Of a DNA stretch of 64,000 bases, positions 34,604 to 47,263 are shown piece after piece. The notes under the pieces were generated by a model. It made no database searches, was not told the DNA's origin, and was given only the letters and a program-made list of their open reading frames with translations. The stretch spans positions 248,001 through 312,000 of the forward strand of contig JBAOKB010000185.1 in the NCBI GenBank assembly GCA_037044905.1, in the 5' to 3' direction. Made by a program: the position numbers and the translations under genes. Numbering within the stretch: position 1 is the stretch's first letter; every line of letters begins with the position of its first letter. The DNA comes from Hortaea werneckii (Eukaryota; Ascomycota; Dothideomycetes; Mycosphaerellales; Teratosphaeriaceae).

Positions 34604-35815
34604 GAGCACGGGACCTATCTCAATGTGTAAATGCCTAGCTGATGCTCACATATAGGCCGCCCAAAACACCAAATCAAGTGCTGAAAGGGGGTTAAGCACG
34701 AGATCTATCTTAGGATGGAAAAGCACGACTGGTGCTAACGTGGAGGGCACTCAAGACACGAGCCCAAGTGCGGGACAGGAGAGGAGGACGGGACTCCATC
34801 TCAATATGTGTAAGTAAGGCTATTGCTAACTTATAGGGTGTCCAAGAAATTAGATAGGAACTGCTAGACGAGAGGCGAGCATCAGATCTATCTCAATAGG
34901 TACAGCGGGACTAGTGCTAACGTATAGGGTGCCGAGACACTATGTTGAGTGCTAAACGGAGCATGAACACAATTTCCATCTCAACAGATGCAGCGAAGCC
35001 GGTGCTAACGTAGAGGGCGTCCAAGAGGTCACGATGAAATCCATGAACGGAGGCGGAGCACGGGATCTATCTCAAAATGTAAAGTCAGGATAATGCTAGC
35101 ATGCAGAGCGTCCATGGGCCCAAGTCGAATGCTAGACAGGACAAGTATAGTATCCATCTCAACATGCAGAGAGAGGCAATGCTAACGTGGAGGGCTCTCA
35201 TACTCAGTCGATTGCTAAACGGAAACGGAGTATGGCTCCAATTCAATCACGCTTCTCCCACTGCTAGCGAGCATAGTTTCTCGTACTGTATAGGGCGTTG
35301 AGGAGTTTTGGGCTAAGGATAGAACGGAGGCCATTACGAACGGTCAAAGCCTAGTATAGCTTCTTTATCTCCAGAGGATGGCAATTTGCATATGGCGCAG
35401 CGTATGGGACACTCGAGAATCTCCAGCGACTCTTTCACACGGAATTTTCATGATGTTACTCCCACTAATGGCGATGTGCGAGCGTGGTAGCTTGCAGGAA
35501 GCTCGAAGATTTCAGGTCATTCTTGAGGATGGAGATTCTACCGTGTACGAGGCTCTCCCAATAGTGGCAATTCAACAAGTGTGGCAGTATAATGGAAGCT
35601 CCAGAATCTTAGACGACTACCCAACAAGGGATTGCCGCTGTACTAGAGCCCTTCCATGGATGACAACCTGCGAGTATGGTAGCGTATAGGAGGCTCGAGG
35701 ATCTCGATAAATCATTTAGCAAGGGGATGCTGGTGGTCAGAAGCGAAGTACCTAATTACGTTTCGATCCGCCTCCCAGTACAAAATTGAGACATCTGGTA
35801 CCGGATGGAAGCTCA
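34604..35815. repeat. minisatellite module copy 2 (A array, junction, B array)
   Basis: Begins with a partial A unit (GAGCACGGGACCTATCTCAA). Seven A units follow, starting near 34640, 34732, 34823, 34914, 35002, 35093 and 35179 at TGCTAAC, period 86-92 bp. The junction at 35251-35300 matches that of copy 1. Five B units follow, with cores at 35404, 35495, 35592, 35697 and 35805, period about 91-108 bp. Units are diverged but share the same landmarks as copy 1. Confidence 0.88.
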
Positions 35816-38800
35816 GTCCTTCGTACAAAAAAGCAGAAGTCAATTCTCTTTCCTGTTCGGAACAAGCACGAAGGAAGAGTGGCCTTCTTCAGTGACAGGT
35901 GTCCGGACATCCTCCTGAAACCATCCACACCTCTGCTCGCACACCTTCCTCTCTAAGCTACACGATGGCAGACAGCGCCGTTCCCCTTATCCTTGCATTG
36001 GGGAGCACGACACCGGCCAGAAAAGTGCTCGACCCGTTCGCTTCGAAAGCTCCTAGCCTCTGCGCAATGACACAGAGACCGTCAATCCTACTGCACTTCA
36101 CAGTAAACGCGAACCTGACGCCCTCTCGAATTTCGTCTCGATCTCCAACTTGCCTCATGTAGGCTCTCGCTGACTAGACTGACCCCGCTGCATGTAAGCC
36201 AATGTGCGAGTAGATTCGAATGGATGGCTCACGCCAGAGGCGACCCGCTGTGATCGCATGTGGTGTTGCTCGCCTTCCTCATGTCGCCGCTGACCCATGG
36301 CTGCGGACGACGGTGAAATCGACATTAGCGTCGGTCAAGAAGAGTGGTTGTCAAGAAGAAGACGATGCAGCCACGAGAACGGGACATGAAGATCAAGACC
36401 ATGGAGACACAACCCCGAGTCGAGGGTCCGCTGAACAAAGAAGCTGGACAGGTTTTTGCTCAGAGTGCGTGTATATCTCCCCTCCTCCCACCTACAGAGG
36501 TAATGGTGCTGGCCGCCACCAATGCGCAATTACACCAACATTGTCTCTGCGAATTGCTGCTCGTGGGCGTGTGTGGAATGAGAGCCCGCGATGCCAGACG
36601 GCGTTGAACCAAAGATTCGGCTTGCATCACAGTCAAAACCTACTCGAAGATTAGACACAGACCATGGAGTCACGACCGGGAAGGGGGTCAGGCAGGACGG
36701 ATAGCCGAAGTGTTAACCCTTTGGGAGCAGTTGCAGGCTTTGAACAACATGCTCACAGTTGACTAAAGTGAAGGCAGAAAAGAGAGTTTGTTTTATCTGA
36801 GGACTGTATCTGCTTCCCGGCGTCGCGAGACAGGCTCAACAGATGAGGGTTGGGACCAAAACCGTAAATGTCCGGTTCAGCACGAGCTCAGCCGTCCTCA
36901 TACTGGACATTGCTTTGCTGACAGGATCTCAATGTCTAGCACAGCATGAGGTAGGAGGTACAAGCAAACAATAGTCTACACGACCGCATCATCGCCTACT
37001 CTAATCAGTCTCACCTGTGCACGAGAATAAAAGGGCATAAGACGCCAAAACAAGACAAAAGGGTGCCCGCCGAGCCTGCCAAACTCCAAGGATCGGAAGA
37101 AACTCCCTATACCGTCCACGCTCCGCAAGAGGTGTCCGGCCACCCTTTCCCATGAAATGATTTGCGTAGGTACGTCCGGGAGATCATCCGCTGAGAGCTA
37201 ATCTGTAGAAGAGGAGCCCTGCAAGTCTATTGTTGTGAGACAGGGCACGCAGCAGCTAGACATGCATGCCAAAAGAGGCGAGGGAACAGCGAGATACGTC
37301 CTGAGGCGCCCACGGGCCTCGGACGAAAGGGAAGGGAGACGGGAGAAATAATAAAGGAGTAGGACAGACCAATGGGGAAAAAGAGAATGGGGCGAGAAGG
37401 TACCTCAAGGGAGGAGGGAGGGAGGTATCTTCGTGCTGAAAGATCGCACCAATCCCATGCGAAGATCCAACACCAGGCCCCGGTCGACCGTCCTTCTTCT
37501 TTGCCCCCTCCCCCCTCCACCCTCTTTGCTTCTCCAAGTCCCGATGGTCAAACTACGCCGCACACGTGTACAACTCCGGGAGGGCAGGCACGAATAGGAG
37601 GGCAGCGGGCGCAGTCTCGATAAGCGAAAGGCGAGAAGATGAAGCAAAGACGGAAATACAGCGCGCGGCGAGAGAACGCGCAACGAGGGTTCCGCGTGGA
37701 ATTGGCCCTAGCGTGAGGGATGTGCAGGCGGACTTAATGTGCGATAGATTGGTTAATAAGGCCCTGCACAGATCAGCCGGGGAACCAATCCTGTACCCTA
37801 GATGGTGGAGGGTTAGGGAGGAAGGGGAGGGGGGCATGGTGTGATGATGCGAATGAGATAGCAGCGCCTTTCAAGGGAATATGCGTGTGATGATGATTGT
37901 CGTCGTCGGTGGGCATTGGCGGCCTTTCCCCACTCCCTCCCCTTGGCGTTCGGGTCGTCGAAGCTAAGCCGCGGGTTTTGCACCTTACCAGGAAAAATAT
38001 ACGGAGCGTGACAAATGTGCAGGTGAGGATAGCCGTTGAATAGCGGAGAGGGCCTGCTGCGCACGTTTTGGGGCGTTGCTCCGGACTCGGATCCACTTGC
38101 CACCTGTTTTCGTCGACAACGAATGTGGTCGTGACGGAAGTCTTGCTTGCCATCACTCAAGCCGCGCAGCCTGTCCCACTGACATCCGGTGATGGAAAAG
38201 GATGGAGGGTCTGCTGTGCGCCTGGGATGTGTGCGCGTGGCGTATATTCGACGGCATGGAACGTGATGTCAAGCTCGATTTAGCCGCTCATCTCTCCCTG
38301 CCTCGGCTGTGTGGTGATCAATGATCTCCTGAGCGACGAAGCGAAGGAGCCACGCCGGCCCTGGCGAGCCCGGCTTATTGGACATCTTTGGAATGTTGCT
38401 GGGATGGTGTCATGGATTGATCCAAGTCTCCATGCTCCGTTGTTGCCCATGTCCCTCCAAATGAGGCGCGGAATCTCGGTTGTATCAGGAAGCGCTGGAC
38501 TGTAGGAGCGTGGAATCTGAGGAGTGCACTGAGCGCTTGGCTGCTTGTGATGAGAGCGTGATGCGTGCTTGTCCAGGCGGGTATGAGACAGGGGGAGCAC
38601 GGCGACTTTTCCTGGTGTATCTGGATTGGTATAGTCGTTGGATGGGGAGTAGGCACCGCCAGGCATTTAGTCGGAAATAATACCTTGTATGTTCACCGCC
38701 ATGCATGTTCACGAGAAGGCACCGAGGCTGACGACTTTAATCGGCTGCAACCTCTACGTCGCTGCAGATCTTCGGTGCTAGCCACATGCCAGAGCATTGG

Positions 38801-41800
38801 CCTTCCCATATAGTCTCGAATGCATTTGAGACTCCATCCGCGGTGCTTGGATGTGTGTGCTGTATGGGCTGTGTCGCACTGCTGTTCCCTATCCCCAGGA
38901 GCGAACGGTGATACACAGCCGCCGTGGGCGGTAGCGTGATTTTCGGTTAGGCAGGGCTAATCTGAGACAGACTTGTCGTGCAGCATCGAAATCCTTGTCG
39001 GAGATCGGGTGCATGACAGCGAAAATTGGGATGCCACGTTAAAACAATGGCGCGTGCGACACACAAGCATATGAGTCTAATCTTTGAACCATTCGAGAAA
39101 TAGAGAATCCAGCAGGGTAATCGTGGGTTCCGCTAGGATCGCCTCGCCTCGCGAATAGCTGAAACTCATCAGGCCTGGAGCCCTAAAGCCCCGTGACAGC
39201 GATTCCCATGTGGCGCGAGTCGGACGAGGCTTGACGACAACAATGTCCAGATTCAATTTACGGTATTGGACCGTTGGGATTAAAAGCCAGCTCCGACGAG
39301 AGATGGCGCTGCCAGATTGAGAAGGCATACACATTGGAAACGTGTTGCATTGCCTACTGCGTCTACATACAGTAGTATCTTTACGGAGACATGACCATTT
39401 CAGATGGAGAATGCCGATTATGGGGTCGAAAGAAAGTGAGACAAGCAGTGTGGAGCTCACGTGTGAAGTGAGCAGCAGGAAAGTCTAACGGCTGCCGGCC
39501 GATCATCTATGCCTATTCGATCGCATGGAGCTCTAAGCGATGCGCCCGTCCCATGTAACTTTTCACGATGCAGGGAAAGGCATCCGGGAAACTTCAGAGA
39601 TTGTGGCGTAGATAGCGCCGCCACGATGAGTGCTCGGCTATAGGCTTGGGTGGTACGGTAGATGCAGTGGGTGGGCTTGAAGGTTCGATCGCCATTCCCA
39701 CCCCTCTGCGCGTCGCTGAGAAGTTGAAGGTATAACGAGACGACCACATCGTCATCAATTAACCTTCTTGACGCCAGCAGTTGAGACGGTGCTTCGTACC
39801 TCGTGTTGAAGGCGAAGTTTGTGCAGGAAGTATAGGCCCCTCCAATACTTGCCAGAGTTCAATTTTGTCGGTCCTACTACCCAATGCGGAATGCTTAACG
39901 AAGCGATCTGCATCCGCTGCGGATAGCCGCCTGTATCCTCAGGCATGATCCTCTCACCACCGGGCACGTAGGTTCCCGTCATCTCCATCGTTCGCACACC
40001 CGCCCGCCTACCATGTGATGATCAGCATCACCCTCGTTTGCACCTGGAAAGATCCGTTGGAAAAAGGGCGCATGCCACAGTATCGGCGGCACCCTAACAA
40101 AAGTCTCAAGCAGACCTTGCATAGAGTGGGTGCTCATCACAACAGCCTCACCGTATTCGGTACCAATATGTGGTTATAGCCAGCGATCAAGCCATCTTGG
40201 GTCGGACTCTTTCCAAGTCCGACTGGTGACAAGCGATGTACCGTGTAAGAGGTAAGTAAGGTGCAACGAGCCGAAGTGTGCCGCCATCAATTTGGTTGAA
40301 CTATTGAGGACCAAAGTGACATGCCAGCCCCAAACCCCGTTGGCTTGTTAATGTCTCTCCAGCACTGTATAGCAAGTGGAGCTGTGCTATTGCCTATTTC
40401 ATTCCATCTTGCCCGTCTCGCCGGCTTGAAACGAAGCTGCACAGGTGCTCAGCGCCAACAGCCTGGCACCCTCGCACAGTTCCGATGGTATGATGTTGAT
40501 GTGGAGGATGAGATTGTTGATGTGGCAGACGCTTGTGCAAGATCACGATGCATGTCGACGCCCAGGAGTGATCGTCAGTCGCTCGCGTGGCTGGAGGACA
40601 GATCTCCACCTGGCCTGTCAAAAGCGGAACGGGATTACGGGAAAGCCTTTTGAGCTTCGGCTAGGCACAAACCCTGTCCGCCATGCTTTCGGGCGATCGA
40701 CGCAGAACCCTAAACGGCCCTCGCTTAGAAGAAAATCGTCTGTAGTTGCAGTGCTTGATTCCCTGATGAGCGCCGGTCAGACGCCCCTGCTCCTGCAAGC
40801 CGTTTCCCGTTCAGGCGCTCGGCTCTCCGTGCCCATGTTCGACCCAAGTCTCGCGCTGCGATTAAGTCCACAAGCGTTGCGCTATGAAACACGTCGGTAG
40901 ATCATCTGAATCAGGCACGGCGGAGGATGTTGCGTTCCATCATCGTCGAGCGGTGCAGGCGAAATGAAGGCTGCGTAATAAAGTCCCATCGAGGAATCCA
41001 ACGTGACAAGCGGGGCCGTAATGATGATAATACGACGCCGCATGATGCGACAAGAAATCCAGCCTGCAGCTAGCATGAACGGAAGAGGCAAAAGCTGCCG
41101 CGGATTGATGGCTGGCGGTGATTCTTACGTCTGAAGTGACATGTTGGAAGCTTTCTTCCTTCACGCCGCTGCGGGTGTGTACAGGAGAGTTAACTGTTTG
41201 ATCGTATGACTCCATTGCCTTTGCACCAGAGAAAGGGCATGGGCATCCATCACAACGCTATTGTTGTACGCACAAGCACGCATGGAGTGACGTGGTGCTG
41301 CTGCGCCTAATTGACCGGCAAAAGCCATGATCACGGTTGATCAAACGCGACGTTCATGACGGAAGCCTTTCTGCTCGCCGTAAAGATCAGCATCGTGCGG
41401 GCTAACAGAACCCTGTCCCACATGGCCCGAGTGCTTCATCCTTTCCCACAGTAGTGCAGCCGCGAGCCCGCTATAACGTCTTGAGGATATTGCTCCGAAA
41501 AGCTTTCGCTGGAGAGATGCGACGGTGACGGACGGCCCTCTCCTGTGCGTGCGTGGTTATTACCGTTCAGCGTGGTCCCAAGTCAATTTAGTATTGCTCC
41601 TTCCGCCGCCTTCTCCGTGCAACACCTAAGAGGCTAGAGCACGCTTCGCCAATGGTGCAACTCCACTAACTCTCGCCCCCAGTCGCGTCCCTGTCCCGGT
41701 CCCAGGCCTGTGTGCTCCAGGGAGCGGACTGAATTGTATTGCGTACCTACCCGCCCAGCTGGCAATCCTTCCCATGCACATGTCAGGCTGCTCGGCAACG

Positions 41801-42616
41801 AGAAGCCCAGCAGGCCGCTACTACCTAGTACGCTGTGCCGCTCCCAGGCATTCCGCTTTAAACTAGACCGCGGCACCCGAGAAAGCTGCACCGTACCAAC
41901 CGGACTATTCACTCCCACAGCCACCTGACACCACATTCGCCGGTGGGCGTGACACCTGTCCAGCGTCACCATCTAGGTAATCCGCCGCACGGGCAGGCAT
42001 CCCAACATCAAAGCCTGGTCACACATCCTTTTGGCCTGTCGATCGTCATTGCATGTTGACCGGCCCAAGAAAATCATTACCTGGAGCCCTGCGAAGCTCT
42101 CCCTTTCCCGAACAGTACATCTCCCGGGTCCGATAGATTGCCAGCAGGGATTTCCGTCCAAGTCACGGCGGCCCCCCAGCAGCGAGCGGCAAAGACACCT
42201 GGGCATCGCGCTTGATCGCTTCACCCTCGACTGTCTCGGGACTCTCCAGCGACCAATTACTCAGTCGCGACGGTAGAACCCTTCTAGCCTGTCTGCCTCA
42301 CCCCCGATCCTCAACGTCTATCTCAGATTGTCGTCTGGGCACGCGAGTAAGCCTGTGGAGGAGTCAATTAACGCGAAGGTGTGGGCGGCTGCACCTCCAA
42401 TTTACGTGGAGATCGCCCGTCCGGTACTTCGACCGCTTTGGATCTGGCGCCCTGAAAGCGTAACCTCGTTCCCTCTAGCTTCCAGACCATCATATCCTCT
42501 TCTTCTCGCCCTCTTCTGGAAGTGTTGATTGGCAACATCTCATCCTGACGCAAGTATCCTACTGGCCACACTGCAACTCATCAATCATTGTCAACCGTCT
42601 CACTCGCTGCGACTTC
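35816..42616. other. 6.8-kb gene-poor region upstream of the flbC-like gene
   Basis: I see no convincing protein gene, tRNA or transposon. Open frames (36220-36654, 37227-37520, 37773-38156, 39077-39460, 41634-41972 and others) overlap frames on the other strand and lack known domains or introns. GA- and CT-rich tracts at 37330-37520 give low-complexity frames. Long upstream regions are common for fungal developmental regulators, so part of it may be promoter or leader of the next gene (inference). Confidence 0.5.
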
Positions 42617-44347
42617 ATGGCGTCTGTGAATATGATGGCTTACCCAGTAAGGGACACTCTCCCTACCTATGGGCATCAGTACGCTATGTATCAGACGAGA
42701 GCCCACCAGCCGCAGGTTCACAGTGGAGCTTCTATCAGCGCAAACCCTTATGCTGGCTTTACGCCAGCAAGCCAACCGCAACAACAGCCGCATCTCCCTT
42801 CACAACCACAGCACTCTACTTCAAGAGCCTCTGGCTCGCCGGATTCTGAAGATGGAAACCGACCATCTCTCCCGTCCATATCGAACCTGCTGGGGATCGC
42901 AGACGGTGACCGACCAAACGATGGGCAAGGTACGTAGATTCAAGATTCGTTCCAGATACCGATTCCTCGCTAACATGTGGTTTAGTAGCACAGCAAGCTC
43001 AGCAGAACGCTGCTCATCTTGCGGTGCAGCAGCAGCAGCAGCAACAGCAACAAAAACAGCAACAACAACAACGCGAGGCTATGGCCGCCGAGCAGCACCG
43101 AAAACATGTCTATCCGCCAATGGAATTATCGAGTAACCAAAGAGCTGCAATCGCACCGACCCCGCCGTTACGCAACGACTCTGTCGTTGAACGTACGCAG
43201 AGTCCATCAGCAGCTCCGACTACTGCAGCACCTGTTTCCGGCCAGCCTTACTTCCTTGGCTCCTCGCTTAACAACATGGATGCTGAGCAACAACGCGTAG
43301 CCCATGCAAACTTCATGAAGAGGCATTCAGTACCTTCACAGCCTACATCATCACCGTACGGCGCCTCCCCGTACACCACCTCGCCGTACCACTCATCCCC
43401 CGGCACCATGTCCAACGGTTCCTACTACTCTCCATCGGATCCCACATACCCGGTCTCGAACCTCTACCATCAACGCCCTCTCCCCTCGAACTTCCCACCA
43501 CCCCCACCTCCAGCATCCATCCCAGTCCAACCACCACGGCCGACGGCCTCCCAGCCCCAAACCCTTGGCAACACCACCATTACATCAGCCCGTCTTCCAA
43601 GCCACCTTCCCACAGTCCCAGGACCGCTACATCTGTCAGACCTGCAACAAAGCGTTCAGCAGACCCAGCAGCCTAAAGATCCACAGCCATTCGCACACGG
43701 GCGAGAAGCCCTTCAAGTGCCCTCACGCCGGGTGCGGCAAGGCCTTCAGCGTCCGAAGTAACATGAAGAGACACGAACGCGGCTGTCATACATTGGGCGG
43801 CGGTGGTGCCGCCGCATCCATGGGCGTCACGCCCAATTCGTATGATCTCGAACTGGCAAAGCTTCCGACACGACACTTTGCCGTGCGTGTTATCGTCTTG
43901 ATTCCTTCCAGATTTTGGAAAATACCCTACCCTTCTGGGTATTCCTACCTTTTCGCTCGAAGGTCTTTACCGCCAACGGCTGGGCCCGTGGAGAAAGAGA
44001 GAGAGAGAGAGAGAGAGGAAAGACTTACAATTGTTTTTTGTTTGGGGAGCGCGGCGCTTCATGGAGTTTCTTTTCTCTTTGGATTGATTTCTGGTCACAA
44101 GAAATGGGAGTGGAAAGAAAGGAGAAGGGGAAAATCGGGGGAGAGAAAACAAAAGCTGGGAAGATTTCAAGCCCCTTTGCTTAAGAGACCTAGAGGACAC
44201 CTCTCAAGGGGTGAGGGGGGTTTCGGCACACCACGACCGACTACGAACGTCGGTCTCGCGTTCTTCCCACTCCCTCAACGCAGCTGCAGCTGCAGCTGTG
44301 ATGTTTTCTCCGGCGGATGGCGATGTCCGTCGAATTGTGTATATTAA
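42617..44347 (+). CDS. flbC: FlbC-like two-finger C2H2 transcription factor, frame broken
   Basis: Exon 1 is 42617-42929 and exon 2 starts at 42986 (GTACGT donor, GCTAAC branch, TTTAG acceptor). The N-terminus is disordered and SLPSISNLLG-containing. A polyglutamine run (43024-43080) and a Ser/Tyr/Pro-rich region follow. The DNA-binding part has two C2H2 fingers, YICQTCNKAFSRPSSLKIH and FKCPHAGCGKAFSVRSNMKR, ending ERGCH, the pattern of FlbC, an activator of asexual development. The fingers are in a different frame (+1) from exon 2; the switch lies between about 43500 and 43566, where one extra C in a CCC run explains it. The frame after the fingers stays open to 44347 through GA-rich DNA that is probably 3' UTR, so the true end is unclear. 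Confidence 0.8.
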
Positions 44348-45563
44348 ACTTACCAAATACCCATCCTGCGGCCTTTCTCAAACGGGGCCATGTAGATAGG
44401 CATAGAAACGTAAAAGGATCACCTTCGGTGCGCAAGATTAGTATTCCAGGCTGTGAAGGCTTTCGCTATGGTTAAGGGGGATGGATGGTCGTCCCTTGGA
44501 TTTCTTTGGTCTTTGTACTGCTATCCTATCCGTGACTTTCGGCGACGTGTCAGGTGATTGTTTTCCGAGGCGGCTCAGAGCGAAGTCAGCGAAAATGATG
44601 GGGGAGGATACTCGCTTTCTCCTTCGCTGATTGTCAGCGATCTGCTACTCAGCGTAGCTGAGCTCTCTGGGTTTCGCTTTCGCAATACCACAGTCGTATA
44701 TCGCAAGACGAGGGAGCGCAATCTGTTTTGATCAGCGCGTTTTCAGCATCCGTCGAACCATGTTCGGTTTGTTGGTCTTTTTGTCAAAACCCGGGCGTGT
44801 AGCATGATACTCATGGCCGGTGTGGGAGCTGATCTTGAGTTGATCCACTCAAGAACACATCAGCTGTGTATGCTGCGAGAGATAAGTCTACGGTCATCGC
44901 AGCGATCATGCCCGATAGGGACTGCGTAGTGAACGCGAGTGATCCTATATTGCATGCCTAACTTTGATGTAGACGCGATAGTTGATGCTCGTGGTGAGGT
45001 CCCATGAGTGTGATTGTTCTGAATGTGCTTGCCTCATACGCGGCTGTGGACGGCTGTGGAGGACTGCAGCGAAGATGAACCACGCATTCGCCGCTGTCGT
45101 GACTGTAGCTCATAACTTTCCATTTTGAAGTCTCTGCATAGTTGTGAGAGTGAGCTATGGGCTTGACCTTGAGGCGCATTGACCTCCTTGAAGTGCATCC
45201 AGCGCGCTCTGTCCATCTTCTACGTGGACGAGACAGTCGATAGCGACGGATTCGAATAAATCTGACGAACCAGTGTATTATTTGCACGCGAGCAGCATAT
45301 TGAAACACTAGGAACGAAGTCAAAGGCTGAGTCAACTGATTGCATGGCCATCACAAAAGTGAATAATTGTGAGAAAGGTGACAGCGAAAGCAGTTCTTTG
45401 CATCAAACGCGAAGTCTCATTGATCGCTACCTGCCATGCTCAATAACTCCGTAAGGCGAGCCGCAGAGTGCTCAGTGATCATCCGCACTTCTCCTGCACT
45501 CAATGCTAGGCCCCCTTCCACATCGTCAAAGTCAAGCACACACCTCTCACTCAGAGGTCTAGC
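44348..45563. other. convergent spacer, no gene seen
   Basis: Lies between the 3' ends of the flbC-like gene and eL24. A minus-strand frame at 44958-45335 has no recognisable content. Confidence 0.5.
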
Positions 45564-46419
45564 TTAGCGGGTAGTAGGCTTCGGCTTTGGTGCGGCACCC
45601 TTGGAAGCCTGCTTGCCGACGACACGGCCAGTGGCCTGGCCAGCAGCACCCTTTGCGGCGCTCTTGGCCTTCTCTGCCTTCTTCACGCTCTGAGCGGCGT
45701 TGCGCTTCTCCTTGGCCTCCTTCGTTGCTGCGTTGCGCTGGGCGGCACGAGCCTCAGGGCGCATGGAACGGCGCTCCTTGATCACATCGAGAGAAGCACC
45801 AACGACGGCACGCTGGGACTTCACCTGGCGACGGCGACGAGACTTGGCTTGCTCCTGTACATGGGGTTAGATTGTCCGTGGGGTCTGATCGGCGTACGTT
45901 GCGGTCTGTATCGAGCGGCATACCTCAGTGATACCCTTCCTGTGCGCCCTACGGCAGAGGACAGTCCATGCGATGCGGCGAGGGTTCTTGCGCTGGAGGA
46001 AGAGGGACTCTGACTTGCCGTTCTGGAAACGGAAGATCTTGCTGTCAGAACGGACGAAGAGCTTGCCCTAAGGAGGAAGTCAGCACGTAGTCCCATGCAC
46101 GTCTTTCATGTGATCGATTCAATGTATCCTCCTCTTGCTCGCGGGGACTAGGCGCTGGCGGCACGCTCTGCACGCGTGTGCAGGATGTACTGAAGTCGCA
46201 TGTCGCTTTCAGGACGAGATTTCCCAATTATTGAACTCTTTCACATGGCCGTAACCATCGCCAATATAATTATATTTTGTATCATCATTGCACCGACTCC
46301 CTTCCATCGCCGCCAGCGCCCGCCATGTCCCACCGCGTGCCGGGTCGTTCATGGTGTCGATGTCGTACCTTGCCAGGGTAGATCTTCTGACCGGAGAAGG
46401 TGTCGTCGTAGGTCCTCAT
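45564..46419 (-). CDS. rpl24: ribosomal protein eL24
   Basis: Three exons (46419-46369, 46067-45924, 45854-45564) with introns of 301 and 69 nt, about 161 aa. It begins MRTYDDTFSGQKIYPGKGKL, the eL24 N-terminus. It continues with SDSKIFRFQNGKSESLFLQR, the core NPRRIAWTVLCRR, and VKSQRAVVGASLDVIKERRS. The tail is Lys/Ala-rich. Role: 60S subunit protein at the inter-subunit bridge. Divergently transcribed from eL14, sharing 330 bp. Confidence 0.97.
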
Positions 46420-46749
46420 GGTGGCGACTGTGGTGCTTGTCCGGTACAGTCGCTGGTCGTCGTTAGATGCCTCCGTCGGCTTGCTGCAGTCAACTTCGCT
46501 GATGTTCGCACTCTCCAGTCGAAATGCGGGAGGTGTGCCAAGAGTGCCGGAAGTGGCGGCTCTTTCCGCGCTGGCGCTTCGCACTTCGAAATCTCTCCAG
46601 CTTCACCACCGCGGGCGGATCTAACGACGACAGCGACTACCGACGACTACGACACGACTTTCGGTACGATTCAAATATTCCCGTTCAAAGAGCAGAGAAG
46701 GATATTGGAGACTGACGGTGGATCAATAGGCCCATACAAGACCGGGAAA
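46420..46749. promoter_or_regulatory. bidirectional eL24/eL14 promoter
   Basis: The 330 bp between two divergent large-subunit protein genes must serve both, which would favour joint control. I cannot assign a specific factor site with confidence. Confidence 0.6.
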
Positions 46750-47263
46750 ATGGGCGACGCATCGGTTACCGCGAGCAGCTGGAGATTGGTCGAGAGAGGC
46801 CGTGTTGTCCTTTTCAAGAAGGGCCAATACGCTGGCAAGCTCGCCGCAATTGCCCAGATCATCGACCACCGCCGTGTACGTTCGAACGAGACTGCCACAG
46901 GCCCATCTGGAAAACCCGCACTAGCATACTAACATGGACATACAGGTCCTGGTCGAGGGCTTCTCCAGCGATGCCTCCAAGGTCGTTCCCCGCCACGCCG
47001 CACCGCTCTCCTACGTCACCCTCACCGGCATTGTGATCCCCAAGGTCCCGCTCGGCGTCGGTCACACTGCTCTGCAGAAGTTGTGGAACAACGAGAAGGT
47101 CGAGGAGAAGTGGGCCAACAGCAAGACGGCCAAGACGAGCGCACAGCTTATGCGCAGAAGGCAGCTCAACGACTTTGAGCGCTTCAAGGTCATGGTTTTG
47201 AGGAAGCAGGCACGGTTCGAGACGAGGAAGACGCTGGCGAGCTCGCGGGGCAAGAAGGCTTAA
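46750..47263 (+). CDS. rpl14: ribosomal protein eL14
   Basis: Two exons (46750-46875 and 46946-47263; GTACGT donor, ACTAAC branch, ACAG acceptor), 147 aa. The KOW-like N-terminal part reads WRLVERGRVVLFKKGQYAG and LAAIAQIIDHRRVLVEG. The conserved eL14 C-terminal half includes RRRQLNDFERFKVMVLRKQA and ends in a basic tail. Role: 60S ribosomal subunit. The frame is open upstream of the chosen ATG but family similarity starts at WRLVE. Confidence 0.95.

Noticed and set aside
35378..35689. 103-codon plus-strand frame
   Set aside because: Lies entirely within the degenerate B repeats.
36220..36654. 144-codon frame
   Set aside because: Composition is unlike neighbouring genes and frames on other phases are equally open.
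37227..38666. Several frames on both strands
   Set aside because: GA/CT-rich low-complexity DNA; mutually overlapping frames.
43340..43600. An intron as the cause of the flbC frame change
   Set aside because: Possible GT-AG pairs are either about 30 nt, too short to splice, or would remove well-formed Ser/Tyr-rich coding sequence with poor donor sites.
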